From assembly GCA_963921425.1 (NCBI GenBank), contig OY992833.1, positions 27,328,698-27,392,697 on the forward strand: a stretch of 64,000 bases of DNA, given 5' to 3'. Origin of the DNA: Dryas octopetala. Taxonomy: Eukaryota; Streptophyta; Magnoliopsida; Rosales; Rosaceae. The notes below the pieces were generated by a model, which saw nothing but the letters and a program-made list of their open reading frames with translations, was not told where the DNA came from and searched no databases. The number at the start of each line of letters is the position of its first letter. The first letter of the stretch is position 1. The position numbers and the translations under genes are program-made. Below are positions 22,597 through 36,870 of this stretch, piece by piece.

Positions 22597-22997
22597 AGTT
22601 TCAGTTCTTGAAACAGTTTCACTTCGTGAAACATGAGTTTTAAATGAACTTTGAATGAAATTATGGTTCTGAAATATGATGAATCAAATTTGCAGGTAGA
22701 AACAGATCGAGGCAGTGGCGACTGTCGTGTACTCGTCGCGCGTGAGGTGATCGGACGACGTTGTATTGTTGGCTACTCCTCTCATCTCAATGACTTGTTG
22801 TATTGTTGGTTTTTTTTTATAAGGTTGCTGTGTTCTTTTTAGTGAAACGGAATTCAGTAAAGGTGTAACTGTTTTAGTGAAGTGTAATTGTTTTAGTAAA
22901 GGTGTAATTATTTTTTAATTAAGGTGTAATTGCATTTTAGTCGAGGTGTAATTGTTTTATCACTTAATTCAGTTTCAGTAAGTGAATTCATAACTGA

Positions 22998-23140
22998 ATT
23001 CTTCAATTTAGTGTAACTGAATTTCTGAAATTCAGTTTCAGTGTAATTGAATTCTTGAAATTCAGTTTTAGTGTAACTGAATTTTTGAAATTCAGTTTCA
23101 GTGTAACTGAATTTTTGAAATTCAGTTTTAGTGTAATGAA
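22998..23140. repeat. About 30-bp self-complementary tandem array in MULE copy A
   Basis: Four to five units of the type CAGTTTCAGTGTAACTGAAT plus TTTTGAAATT lie head to tail with few changes. Copy B has one unit fewer at 42004-42115. Much of each unit can pair with itself (TGAAATTCA). Confidence 0.75.
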
Positions 23141-23400
23141 ATTCAATTTCAGTGTTTGATTTTAGTTTTAGTGAAATATTCAGTTTTAGCAAAAACTTCA
23201 ATTCAAAAAAAAAAAAAAACAGTTTCACAAAAATACAGTTACAGTGACGTCAGCATGCGTCAGCGCGCGTCAGCATGCATCAGAATGATAATTTAGGATT
23301 ATAAGTTTTAGGGGGTTTTGAAAGAGTTTATAGATGGGTGGGGGTTTAGACAAATTTTTTTGGTGAGTAGGGTGTTTAAAATTAGGCACTAATTTTTGCT

Positions 23401-24825
23401 TCGCTTGACAATTAAATTCTTTTTGTCACCTCTCCCATTAGATTAGCCGTTTTATGCTTATGTGTCCACGTTAAATACGTGGTACTAGTGAGACTCATCT
23501 TTTCGATACTTTGGATTCAAGCTCACTCTTTCATGTCTATTAAATGGGTATTTCAGCTCACTCTTATATCTAAAATACTCATCTGATGGGCGGAAAAGAA
23601 TAAATTGGAAATAAAAATGTCGAAAAGATATGTTCCACTAATGCCATATGACATTCAACATAGACATGTAAGCAGAAAACAACGAATTTAACAAAAGAAG
23701 CGACGAAAAATATGTAATTATCAAATGAAGTAAAAGTTATATACCTAATTGTCAAATTTTAAAAATCATATATCAAATTAAAAGTGACATTATAGTTAAT
23801 GTTCAAGACAACATTAACCGAATTGAAAGAGTGAGGCCCATGTTCATAGTTAAGGCAAAAGTAAAGAGTAATTGGTGATAAAAAGCCTTTTATAAAACAA
23901 ATAAAACAATGTGCATCAAACACGAGGTTTATATGGATAATTAAGTCTATTCACGGGAAAACAAGATTAGAATATAAGATATCAAAAATGAAAAAAAACC
24001 CATATATTGTACCCTATAAAGCCAAAAATGTTTCTCTTCCTATGGTTAATAGAAACGATCATGATTAACAATAATGAGGAAAACACTATTTGTAATTTAC
24101 AGTTATGGCCCCAAAAAACAATTTTTATTTTATACGTTTAAATAACAATTTTTTTAATTAACAATTGAAGTTCATGAGATTTACACTTAAAGACTTATTC
24201 CTAAAAAATGGGAGAGAGACTGAGTGAGTCTACTATACCAAATGCTAATTGACAGCCTAAATAACAGTTTAATAACATAATTGTTTTTTTCTTGAAAATT
24301 TAATAACGTAATTGAATTCCAGCAAAAACGAAAAAAAGAAAAATAACATCTTACCCTCCTCACCTCACGGTCGCACACACAATTCACACCTTCAAGTCCA
24401 GCTAGACCCAAGGCTAAGGGTGACCCATACAAGTGACAACAGCGGGTAACGCAATCAATACTCGCAGAGAATTTACGTGTCCGAGTTTATATTTTTATTA
24501 TTTTTGGACTATTTTTATTATTCTTCCATTTACAAAGACAAAAAGAAGGAAGGAGCATTCATCTTAAGTGGAAGAAGGAAAAGACCCTGAAACAGAAAAG
24601 AAAACTCAACAACACTCTCAGATCCGAAATCTCTCTCTCTCTCTCCCTCTATCTCTTTCCCAGATCTCTTAGATAACACATTCGGATCTCGGATTTCGAA
24701 TTCGGACTATCCAATTCGCCTCCCGAATCACGGGATATCTATCCGGTGATTGATCGCCTACTGCTAGGTTTGCTTCCCATTCGGATCGGATTGAGCTTTC
24801 CCGGAGCTTCACCACGGACCCAATC
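23401..24825. promoter_or_regulatory. Spacer, promoter and 5' UTR of gamma-adaptin gene
   Basis: AT-rich spacer up to about 24580, then a CT-rich tract (24630-24660) and a 5' UTR. The first ATG after that tract is the main start at 24826, so the leader appears to have no upstream frame. No other gene was recognised. Confidence 0.5.
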
Positions 24826-27800
24826 ATGAATCCCTTCTCCTCCGGAACGCGCCTGAGGTAATCCACGGAACCCTTGCCATTTTCATCTTATCAGATCAGT
24901 CTTTCAAATTCAAATACGAATCAATACGTACTTCAATTATATCAAATTTGGTTCATTTCATTGCTTTTCTTTCAAAGATTCCGGAAGAGTCATCGTCGTA
25001 GCGTATTTTGGGGTCCATGTAGTTGAAATTAGTGGTTTATGATTTGATTGTATCAATTTTAGTTAGTCTGGTCCATTTAGTTGGAGCTGCTTGCCTTCCA
25101 GCTTTTTTTTGGTGCCTTGCCTTATGGTGAGATGTGCGTAGGGCTTCGCTTCTCAAATAGGGTGTGGTTAGTTGCAATTAGCCAAGTAAATGGTGAAATG
25201 TGTGAACTTGCGATTTACTCGAAGTAGCTATTTGCATTGTTCTCTTGTAAAAAGAGTGACCTCCATTTGCACATTGTAAATAACACATTGTTAGAGAAAT
25301 ATGGTTTCTCTTAACACGGTTAGAGACTCATGATGTAGCTTGGTAGAGGGATTTCCTGGTACTCTGAGGGTTCAATTTAGTGTCACCAAATTGGGGTTGC
25401 AGTTTTGAAGGTATGCCAAGAGGTTCTACAGGGTGATCATGTGCCACTAGGGAACTGTTTGCTATTCTGAATTATTGGTTGCGATCCTAAAGCAATGTTG
25501 ATAGTGTTAGCTATGCAACTGGGTGCGTGATAGATTCCAACTGATTTTCTGGAAGGGTATATGAATTGGGATTTTAGAGTTCAAACTTATTTCAGCTTCC
25601 ACCTTATCTCCATTTACAAAATAGTAAATAGTAGCCCTTATTGATCCTCCTTTCATACTAGTTCATTTTTAGAAAGCTTGCAAGAAATGGAATTGACACA
25701 TGAACACAACAGGCAGCTGAAGTTAATGACCTTTAGTCCATGATGGTTTAATGTTCAGGGATTTGATTTACGCTATCAAAAACTGCTCATACATTTTAGA
25801 AATTGGGATTGTCTGGTTGTATTTACCTGAGTTGAGATCAAATATTCAAATCCTGTAGAAGGAATTTTTTTTAGTATCTCACAAGCTATATAGTTGCCAA
25901 ATCATAAGATTTTTTTTTTGTTTCACTTTTCGGAACCATGAATTTTGTGCAAGGAACTTCGTATGGTTTATGACTGATATACCTTTCTCGATGATAAGTT
26001 ATCATAATGTTAGTATATTTTCTTTCACAGGATATGGTTGATAGACAAATAATTAAATCGATCATGTATATTATGTTATGTGGTATGTACTTACTGTTTC
26101 AATTCAGGGACATGATTCGGGCTATACGTGCTTGCAAAACTGCGGCAGAGGAACGTGCTGTTGTAAGAAAAGAGTGTGCTGCTATTCGTGCTGCCATAAA
26201 TGAAAATGACCAAGACTACAGGCATCGTAACCTGGCTAAGCTCATGTTCATCCACATGCTGGGTTATCCCACACATTTTGGTCAAATGGAGTGCTTGAAG
26301 TTGATTGCATCTGCTGGTTTTCCTGAGAAGAGAATAGGGTATCTTGGCCTCATGCTGCTTCTTGATGAAAGACAAGAAGTTCTTATGTTGGTTACAAACT
26401 CGTTGAAACAGTATCCAATTCTTAGATGACTATTCACTTGAATAAGCATTGCTTTTTTCCTGTCACTTTCTTTTACCCTCTGTCTACTTTAAATAAACAA
26501 TTTTGTCAATGATATAATAATCTCACAACACGAGTTTAGATCTATGTTTCCTTGTAGCAACCTTAACTTATGTGTAGAGATCTAAATCACACAAACCAGT
26601 ATATTGTGGGACTTGCTCTTTGTGCTTTGGGAAATATTTGTTCAGCAGAAATGGCCCGTGATCTTGCACCAGAAGTGGAAAGATTGCTGCAATTTCGAGA
26701 TCCAAATATCCGGAAGAAAGTGAGTTTTCACTAATATTTTTGTCATGGATCTTTGGCCCAATATTTGTTGCTTTCGATGAATGCATTATATCTAAGTCTC
26801 ATGATACACGAAAAGATGGAATGGGGGGAGAAAGAGGACTATTCTAAGCCTTGAGGATAATTTTACCATTAAGGAAGGCAATGACAATGTTAATCTTCGA
26901 TCTCTCAGTTTCTCAAACCCCCCTTTAGAAAAATGAATAATCTATGGGTACTGGCCCAAAAATAATTGCATGTGTGCCTTATTTTTTCATGACACTATCA
27001 AATCATGTCACTACTAGGTTTAAGAATCTATTGTAAAGTTCCATTTCTGTAGTGCATTCCTTGATTGAACTCAAGGCTTTAGGCCTTTTATTGTACTTGA
27101 AATGATTTTCATACATATTCTTTTGTTCACATAGCCAACAAAGAATAACAAAGAAAATTGAAATAGTACAACCCTTGCATTTAAAATCACTCCAGGCAGG
27201 TTATTTCTGTTTGAATGAGAAAACTCTATTAAGCATCAATGTTCTACGAACCTTTCTTCTTATGCAGGAAAGAAGCAAAAGTGTTTCGTGTTAGGTTATG
27301 AACTATGTTTTTTTGTTAATATGTTTATATTAGTTCTTATGGTCTACAAACACTTGAATTATCTGTTCATTATGTTTCTGCTGCAGACCAACTTTTTTGC
27401 TGCAATAGTCTGCTTTTGGAAGTAGTTTTGGCAATTTTTTTTATCCTTCTCATCGCTAATAAAATGCTTTTGTTGGAAGTTTTACTGAAATATTTATCTT
27501 CAAATTTGAATTTCTTCTTCAGAAGTAGGTTGATTCTTAATTAGTCAATTCGAGATTTGTTCTCTGCTTATCATCTTTGCTGGTGGTTTTCCTTTCATTG
27601 TTAAGAACAGAAACCAATATAAATGTTTCAATTTGACATTTGGAGTTTGTTGGGTGGATATTACCGTTGGACATCTTTTCCAAATTGTGTTCGATGATGT
27701 GGCATATATCTTTTATTTGGATACATAATTTGTCATTAATGAATCTTTCATTGTTGTAAGTTGACTGTATTCACTGTTGAATATAGGCAGCATTGTGCTC

Positions 27801-28692
27801 AATAAGGATTATAAAGAAAGTCCCTGAGCTGGCGGAAAATTTTATTAGTCCTGCTGCTGCCTTACTTAAAGAAAAGCATCATGGCGTTTTGATAACAGGA
27901 GTTCAACTTTGTACAGATCTTTGTAAAGTCAGTGAAGAAGCCCTTGAACATTTTAGAAAGGTAACTTGACTACAGCCTATTTTAGATCATGTCTATAGTT
28001 TTAAAAAGATACAATGGTTCTGTGCAGAAAATGGAGTTTATAGGCATTATAATTGTTGTCATTGTGCTTTAAGCTTTTCTAAACTATCAAATAGGCTATT
28101 GATGTGTTTGTGCTAACTGGATTGTGCATACTAGCATGCATACCTTGGAAAATGCACAAAATGTCCATATTGTAGACTATAGATACCGGAATACAAGGTT
28201 TCTCCACATGTTGATTCCTTGAGTAAGATAGTAAGCCGTGCTTCTGAAAGTGTGGTGTATACTGTATACATGGTTAAAATTTATAATCCATCCTTAAGCT
28301 TTACCAATGATCAGTTATCATCTTACAGAATTGAATCTACATCAATGATTTTGGTAGCAGATCTAAATTTTGTATGGTGAATTCTCGTTAAATTTAAAAA
28401 TGTGCACGCTTTTAGCTGTTGTATGTAATGAACGCTCCTATATACAGTTGTTCAATATTTGAGTGTATTGTTTTAAGACATTTACGGAAAAATTAACTGA
28501 TATACTATTCAATCTTTGATTGTGGTCAGTTTATGTTGTAACAATTGATCTTACTTGTTAATGCAGAAGTGCACAGAGGGTTTGGTCAAAACTCTAAAGG
28601 ATGTAGTGAACAGTCCATATGCCCCTGAGTATGACATTGCTGGGATAACGGATCCTTTCCTCCATATTAGACTGCTAAAGCTTTTGCGTGTG

Positions 28693-28736
<44 letters not shown>

Positions 28737-31614
28737 ACTTGCCCAGGTAAGTTGCTACATAGTTTATCTTATGTCTTCTTCGCTCATATAAATAAAAAAA
28801 TCTTATTTATACTTGCTATTAGTCAGTGCATACTTATATAATTTTTAGTGATTACTGCTTTAAAAATATTAAGCTTCAACCTCACCTGTAAACAATTTTC
28901 AAGCTCGCTAATTATAAGTTGCATAGACTCAGAAGTCATGATTGCTTTCAAAGTACTACTTTTGCAATAAATTTCATATTGCATTCCCGCTGTGAGAACT
29001 GTGAAAAACTATCACATGCATTTACTCCATGCTTTTGCAGTATCTTTTGCCATTAAATAAGATTATAAGATTTATTATATACCGTTTGTTTTTTATTTGT
29101 TAACTAAATAATTATTCCCACGACTCTTAACTTAATTACCTTTTTGTGTGTATTGTGTAAGTATTGATACTGGTGTCACATATTCCATGGTTGTCTAGGC
29201 AAGTGCATCACAAAGAGATGGGTAAAAAATAGCTTCGTAATCTTCTAAGTTACCTCCCTCAGGCCCCTTGTTTCATATAGTCTAACTGACCATGACTTCA
29301 AGATGATGGCTCTTTTGAGTACATTGTGTCTTTTCAAACCCCTTAAAAATTAAAGTTGTGCCTGCCTCACACATAAGTTCTCAACATGCATATAGTTTTA
29401 GTTACCTTTTTTTCACATTATTAATATTTATTCAAATTAGTTTTTCAAGTACTTCTTGTTTCTTCTATATGCACTTTGTTTATGATTATTTCTGATTATT
29501 ATTCTTTGAGGCTATTTTTCAGAGGCATTTATTTTGTAATTTGACAAGTTGCTTTCTCATTTCTTTCTAAAATTGACTGTTATTTCTTTTCCTAGGTGGC
29601 GACGAAAACCGAGTCAAACAAAAATGCAGGGAATGCAATTCTATATGAATGTGTAGGAACTATCATGAGCATTGAAGATAATGGTGGCTTACGTGTGCTT
29701 GCCATCAATATCTTAGGAAGATTCTTATCGAATCGTGACAACAATATCAGGTTTGTTTATAATAATTTAACCTGGGCATGCCTTTATTGTCTGTTGAGAG
29801 ATTATTTGTAAAACGGCTCCATTGAGTCCTGTATCTATTATAGAACTACCTCTTTCTACTTCTGGGATTAAGTTGAAACGTTTTACAATTTATGATGGTG
29901 TCTTGCTTAAGAGGCCATGTTGATGGGTGCTATTTTTGCTAACTCATTGCTATATTTTTATGTAAACATCTGTTTCTTTTAAGCATAGCTGTTGACTCGA
30001 TTGTGTCATAGTGCATGGCCTTGGGAAATGCGAGCTAGTATATACGATAACCTTGTTATGCATATCTAGTATTGGCATTATATGCTATGCATCTGTCCTA
30101 CTGTTGGATCTTGAATCCGATGAGAGGGAAATAAAAAAAAAGTCTTAGGCCTTGAATGCCTCAACCTGATAATTGCATACTAGTACTACCTGCTTAAGTG
30201 TAATTTGGCTGCAGGAATGCACTGATACGCTATCATTTTTTCATAATGCAATAAGGATAGGAGGATATTTGCATGACTAATATGATTATTTCATAATGCA
30301 AAAGTTTTCCACCATGTCAGTGGTTTTCCAACTGTGGTAATTGCTTGTATATTAACCTTTGGTGCATAGGGATTCTCAACTTGGCTTATCTAATAACCCA
30401 AAAGCCTTACTGTTTGTGGTGAAAGCAAACTGCTGACATGCAGCACAGAATTCTTTTTTTTTTGGAGAAAAATTGATAAATCAATATTGAAGCTTTGTCA
30501 TCATTTTGGCCTTATTATGTTCTTAATCAGCTCTTTGCCAGTTTCCGTTAATTCATAATAATACCTCAGTCTTTTACCCCTTCCAGATATGTTGCATTAA
30601 ACATGCTGATGAGGGCAATTACAGTTGATGCTCAAGCTGTGCAGAGGCATCGGGCAACTATCTTGGAATGTGTAAAGGTATATTGTTTTATCGTGTTTAA
30701 TTTGATTCAGGAGTGTAAAAAAGGTCGCTGAGTTGTTCTTGCCCGATGAGAATTAAAGAAGTCCTCTTTTCCCAATAAGCTTTTATTGCAATGCCTTATT
30801 ATTCGACTTTGCTTTTTGATAAGTGCAAGAACTGAGTGTACTAGTGCACAACTTGAAAATCTTATGACTTTACTTTTCTCCTTTCAGGATTCAGATGCTT
30901 CAATTCGGAAAAGGGCCCTTGAACTTGTTTATGTTCTTGTGAATGAGAGCAATGTGAAACCTCTAACAAAAGAGCTCATTGACTATTTGGAAGTAAGTGA
31001 TCAAGACTTCAAGGGTGATCTTACTGCGAAAATTTGCTCCATTGTCGCTAAGTAAGTTATGCAGTTCAAGAATTTAAATTGGATTGCTTTTTTGTTTTGT
31101 TTTGTTTCTTTAAGGAATCTGAGAATCTCTACTGGATTTCCTCATATATTCTATAATTAGTAATCGAAATAAGTAATAGTGGTGATGCTAGTGTGTGCAC
31201 AATAATTGATGCTGCATGGATAACTTGTCTAACCGCCAGAGATTGCAGTTGACTAACCTACAGTGGTTGTTGCCATCATAAATTATTTCTGTACTTTGGG
31301 GGCTTCAGCAGTTGCTTCTTCTTCTGAGCAAGGCAGTTTTGCATGTGGGGATGGGATCCATCTATATGTTGCGCTTACCATATATGTAACCCTTGTGTTT
31401 TGGTTGCAGTCTTCTTCTTGCCATAGATGTTTACTTGTTCTCTGACATTTAGCACAGGACCTTTATTTTATTTGGGAGGGGTGGGGTTGTGATGCTGTTC
31501 AATATGTAGGATTATTTAGCAATGAAAAATCTCAAGATTTGGTTATAATTTGTTTTAGCAACTGTTAGTTGATGAACATTTGCTCTCTGGCGCTTTAGGT
31601 TTTCCCCCGAGAAG

Positions 31615-31646
<32 letters not shown>

Positions 31647-33192
31647 CTCTGAGGTATAAATCTAAATGAAATACTAATCAGTCTTAATTAAGTTGTATCT
31701 CTGGTGGTTTTCCATCTTGCACATTTATTTTTTGGCATGTTATATAAATCTTCCACTTGTTGAAATTTTCATTTACTTTATGGATATTTCTGCAATCCTT
31801 GACCTGGAATTTTGTGGTTATTCATTTGAGCTATCTTTCAGCCTATTAAATGGTTCAATTTATTTCAAAGAAGTACTGATCTTTATGCTGTGCTTAGTAG
31901 GCTGGAAATTTTGTAAAAGATGAAGTATGGCATGCAGTTATTGTTGTGATAAGCAATGCTTCTGATCTCCATGGTTATACAGTCAGGGCATTGTACAGAA
32001 CATTCCAAACATCAATTGAACAGGTGATCATCATTATCCTTCGATAGAATTAATTCTCAATTCAAAATCCCCATCATTTTGAGTATCTAGGCTGCATGTC
32101 ATTGATGTTTTTAGAGTATAATTTTCTGTCCAGGAAAGTCTTGTTCGAGTAGCAGTTTGGTGTATTGGAGAATATGGTGACATGTTGGTAAACAATGTTG
32201 GCATGCTCGATATAGAGGATCCAATAACAGTGAGTGCTCCTTTCCATGTGTTTCATTCATCTGACCTTTCTGCAGTCTCTTTCATTTATATGAAATTCCT
32301 GTGGCCATCTGCCATTTCTATTTATTGAAAAAGCTTAACACCCTGTGGTATGCATGATATATGAGCTTTTTGTGGTTTTCTTTCTTTGCATTATTCCTGT
32401 GGTCATTTTTCACTGCATTATTTCAATGGTCAAAAAAATCTGTGCATGTTGTGCAGTATTATAATTAGTTGAAATAGTGGTTCAATATCTGAAGCTATTA
32501 TAAAATGAAGAACTTTTCAGCAAAGTGTTTTCTTAAAATTTTCAAGAATAGGAGATTTAAACATGTAAAGTAAAATAAGTCATTTTCTGATGTGAAGTGA
32601 TGACATAGTGAAACATTTCATTCAAAAGTTTGTGTTTTGGACCTAATAGATTGTATCCTTTTATGTTATCTTTGAAAGTTTCCTGACAAATTGTTTTTCT
32701 TTTACTAGGTAACAGAGTCTGATGCTGTGGATGTTATAGAGATCGCAATTAAGCACCATACCTCAGATCTCACTACCAAAGCAATGGCTATGATTGCTCT
32801 GCTAAAGCTATCTTCACGTTTCCCGTCTTGTTCAGAGTATGCTATTTTTGTAAAAAAATTGTATTGAAGTTTATTGCATTTTTCTGCAATAAATGTCAAC
32901 TTCTGTTATAAATATAAATCTTGTTATCCTCTTAGCTCTTCTTATGACACAAAGCATGATTGTCCTTTGAATGGCATATGTAGGAGGATCAAAGATATAG
33001 TTGTTCAATACAAAGGAAGCCTTGTGCTTGAATTGCAGCAAAGATCCATCGAATTGAACTCTATTATTGCGAAGCATCAGAATATTAGGTATGCAGGTTT
33101 AAGAAGTTAAAACTAATTTTGAAAAACTTGAGTTTCCCATATTCTATTCGCTCTCCCTTTTCTCCCCATGCTGTGAGAAGATTTTCATATAT

Positions 33193-33229
<37 letters not shown>

Positions 33230-35896
33230 CTGAATGCTGACGGATGAGTTTTGTGCAGATCTGCACTGGTTGAAAGAATGCCAGTTTTGGATGAGGCAAC
33301 TTTCATGGCAAGGAGGGATGGTTCTATACCAGCTACTACTGTTTCTAGTCCTTCTGGTGCTTCAATCAATCTACCAAATGGAATTGCCAAACCTTCTGCA
33401 GCTCCTCTAGTGGATTTACTTGACCTAAGTTCAGATGATGTGCCAGCACCTAGCTCCTCTGGTGGTGATTTTCTTCAGGATCTTCTTGGTGTTGATTTGT
33501 CACCAGCTTCTAAACAACCAGGTTAGTTTTGGGAAACATTATGTCATACTTTTGTCATAAACAAGGCCAAAAAAGTTGAAATTGAAATTTTCTATTCTGT
33601 GCATGCCGTGCAGGAGCATATGTAAGCCCACTTAGATCTAACTTTCTATCTAATTTTCTAAAGTTGGGTTAGGTGTTCCCAACTTCCTATCTAGTTTGAA
33701 AATGACATAATATCCATAACTAGTCACTTTTTCCTGTTTTTTTTTTTTTTTTCTTAATACTCTTGAGTGCATTGAATGGAGAAGACTTGATTCTACCAAC
33801 CTCAATGCTTCATGCTAGTCTTTAAAAGTTGATTTAGTCCTATTAATGCTCTAAGAGCAAGTTTTGTGGAATCTAGTTAAATAGTAATGCTTCAGCAACC
33901 CATCATTGAATGTAATATATAAAATTGCTTCTGTTTCTTCATGTGGTGATATCAGGAAGAATTTATATATGGATTTGAATTGTTTTTGTGTTCCATTATA
34001 GATAATTTTGCTATAGACAAGGGAAAGAAAGTACTTGCATGATTTCTCGTCTCAACCCACATATATTGTTTGTGATGTTCTTTTAGGTGTAAATCATTCT
34101 CCAACAAATGGCACCAATGCTCTACTGGATCTCTTGTCTATTGGTACACCTACACAAAGCAGCCCATCTTTGCCTGATATGTTATCCTCCACTCAAGATA
34201 ACAAAACACCTGTTTCACCATTAGAGGGACTATCATCTCCATCTGTTTCAAATTCTACACAAGCCACTTCTTCAGCAGGAGCTGCTCCTGTGATTGATTT
34301 ATTGGACGGCCTTGCTGCCAACCCACTAAGACTTGGTAAAATTTTAGTTACACTGAGAAGTTAATTTTGCAGATATGATTGGTTAATGTAGTGATAGCTT
34401 TCTTTTCTGTAAACAGATAACAATGGCCCAGCTTATCCATCTGTCGTGGCATTTGAGAGCAGCAACTTGAAGATAGTTTTCAACTTCTCGAAGCTGCCTG
34501 GAAATCCACAAACAACATCGATAGAGGCTACATTCACTAACTTGTCAACTAATGTCTATACAGATTTTATTTTTCAGGCAGCCGTTCCAAAGGTAACATT
34601 AATCACTATAATTTCTGTATCGTTCTTTCTTTTAAGTTTGTCTGTTCTCAGGTGGTTTAGGTGCAAGTTGAATGTCTCTTCTCAAATTTAGAGAACTTAA
34701 TAACTTGAACCTTGCCTCAGTAGACGTGTTCATGCATGATAAGTGTTTGAGGACCTGAGTTGTCCTGTATAGATTCCCACACTCCTACCCACAAAATTCT
34801 TTAGTGCTGTGCCTGTGCTATTGTATTCCTCTAATGATTAGTGACTATTTAAAGTTTTCCCGGTTTTTAGTTTAAATCTTAGAGGTTCTCATGTACTAAG
34901 TTTATTGGTCGTTAACTTCAACTTGCAGTTCTCATTTTTCTCTGTGCTTGCAATTTACAGTTTCTTCAACTGCACTTAGATCCAGCTAGCAGCAATACTC
35001 TTCCCGCAAGTGGTAATGGGTCCATCACACAAACTTTGAGAGTTACCAATAGCCAACATGGGAAGGTATCTGAATGTCTATATATGTGCCTAGTTTAGGG
35101 TCTGAACTTGACTGCATGGCATAAGAAAGCAATTCATTTCCGCTAAATTTGTTTTAATCAATTTCACCTATTGAGAGTTACCTGCCAACAATTTTTCTTT
35201 CTAGTTTAGTTATGCTTTTTTCTTCTTATCTACCCCCACCCGCCCAAAAAAAAAAGTGTTATCTTGTGAGCATTTACCATTTCAATGATTTCATGGTACT
35301 TTTTGTGGCCATGCCATAGTCATGTCGGTATGTGCATTTCTCTTCTAAAGAGGATGTCTCAAGTATGAATCCTTTTTCCAAATGCTACACCTCATGGAAA
35401 AAAAAAAATTATAATGATTCTCGGTGTAGATTATTAATCCATTTAAGGCTTTTAAGTGATTTGCTAAAATAAAACATAGCTACCTCTCACTAGGGTTTGG
35501 TCTAGTTTAGATTTACTATCCAGTCTATTTTTCTTACTTCAGTGAGGATAGTTCGTATCGATGCATAAAGAATGTGTAGGAGTGATATAAATCTAATAAT
35601 ATATAATATTGTTAGTGTTATATTTATGTCTATCTCCTTTTTATAACCTCAACCCAACAAAAGTTTAGCCCAATGACAGATCCATTAAGAGCTGATTGTT
35701 TATTTATTTTGGCTGAACTATATCTTTGGCCGTCTTTTCTTTTTTCCCCCTCATATTTTGGTGGATGTAGTGGATGGTTACAAAATTTACATCTTTTCAG
35801 AAATCTCTTGTGATGCGCATAAGGATAGCTTACAAGATGAACAACAAAGATATGTTGGAGGAAGGACAAATCAACAATTTTCCTCAGGGTTTATGA
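24826..35896 (+). CDS. AP1G1: AP-1 complex subunit gamma (gamma-adaptin)
   Basis: Large subunit of the AP-1 clathrin adaptor, which sorts cargo at the trans-Golgi network and early endosome. Eighteen exons: 24826-24857, 26108-26410, 26578-26719, 27787-27960, 28567-28746, 29596-29750, 30587-30677, 30888-31051, 31599-31653, 31901-32023, 32134-32229, 32709-32836, 32984-33088, 33259-33521, 34087-34335, 34417-34592, 34961-35065 and 35801-35896. They give 878 residues, the usual family size. The tiny first exon encodes [11 protein letters not shown]. The adaptin trunk spans about 1-580 ([34 protein letters not shown]). A flexible Ser/Pro-rich hinge carries the clathrin box LLDL at 636-639 and a repeated LLDL/LLDG pattern. 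A C-terminal gamma-ear (about 755-878) ends [12 protein letters not shown]. All phases agree and no damage is seen. Confidence 0.95.
33196..33225. repeat. (AT)n microsatellite in gamma-adaptin intron 13
   Basis: About fifteen uninterrupted AT units, 34 bases before the exon 14 acceptor. Length polymorphism is likely. Confidence 0.9.
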
Positions 35897-36831
35897 GGTT
35901 GAGTAGTTTTCATAGATGGTAAAGATGGTGATTCACTCACAAGTCACTGTTTTTCTTCTCACTGTCCATGATGTCAGTGCAGTCATTTATTTTTATTGTT
36001 CAATTTGGGGGACTGATTTTGCTTAGAGTATGGGATTTTATCCAAGGGCTCCTCACCTCCCCTTCCCGCATTTTTCTTCCCCTTGTAGGTGGTTTTATGT
36101 ACATTATTACAAATTATTCCTGTACGAAATTGTGGGAATTAAATTTTGCTTTCGATGCACAAAGAGGAGGGAGCTCGTGTCATGTTGAGATCTTGAGGCT
36201 GTTCCTACTTTTTTCAGTTTCGATTTGCTCGCTAGCCTTTGTTTGAGATTATAGTTGTTGTTGGAATCTAATTGAATGCAAATCAGATATATGGTATATC
36301 CAATTCGCTTTGATGTAACAATTTTCTTCAATGTCATTAATGTAAGCTTATTTTGTTTGTTGTTTCTTTTTCCATGTACATCCATTTGTTAAGGTAATCT
36401 TGTTATTTCATTTCCTCACAGAAGTTGTCATGAGATATAATTATTCGAAAGCCATTCTAGCTGTGTTTCTGTCTCGGTCACCTCCCAACTTTATTTTCTC
36501 TCATCTTTTTCGTTAATTAAAAAAATAGAAAATAAAATTATTACAGACCAGTAGTCCAATTGTTCATAGCACCATCTCTCTCTCTCTCTCTCTCACCATC
36601 TTTTTCGTTGTTGAGCCTTATCTTCACCAACTTATTCAGTCAAAGATATTTGGTATAGCGATTTTAATCAAAGATATTTGGTATGGCAATTTTAATAATA
36701 TACTGATTTATATGGTTATTACTTTTTTATTCGTAGCCACATGCAATGGCCTTGGATTCTCCCCCCCAAATTGCCATAAATATTAAATGCATGATCTGTT
36801 CCCTGTTAAACACTTAAAACTCTCTCTCTCC

Positions 36832-36834
<3 letters not shown>

Positions 36835-36867
<33 letters not shown>
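36835..36867. repeat. (TA)n microsatellite
   Basis: Sixteen TA units in the spacer, preceded by a short (CT)n tract. Confidence 0.9.

Positions 36868-36870
<3 letters not shown>

Larger units (their letters stand above)
21368..23390. mobile_element. Non-autonomous Mutator-like element (MULE), copy A, 2023 bp
   Basis: It is flanked by a perfect 10-bp duplication AATTTTTGCT (21358-21367 and 23391-23400). Short degenerate inverted ends are present: TAATTATAAACCCCCTA on the left against TAATTTTAAACACCCTA on the right complement, 15 of 17 matching. Both ends carry several C-rich AAACCCCC-type motifs. A GC-rich core (about 21640-22060) resembles captured genic DNA. The 3' half is an AT-rich run of GAAACAGTTTCAG and AATTCAGTTTCAGTGTAACTG repeats. 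No transposase frame is present. The duplication length and degenerate ends suggest a non-TIR MULE or Pack-MULE. A second copy lies at 40621-42358. Confidence 0.78.

Noticed and set aside
22908-23228. Minus-strand frame with YTETEFQKF repeats
   Set aside because: It is the translation of the 30-base self-complementary tandem array and not a gene.
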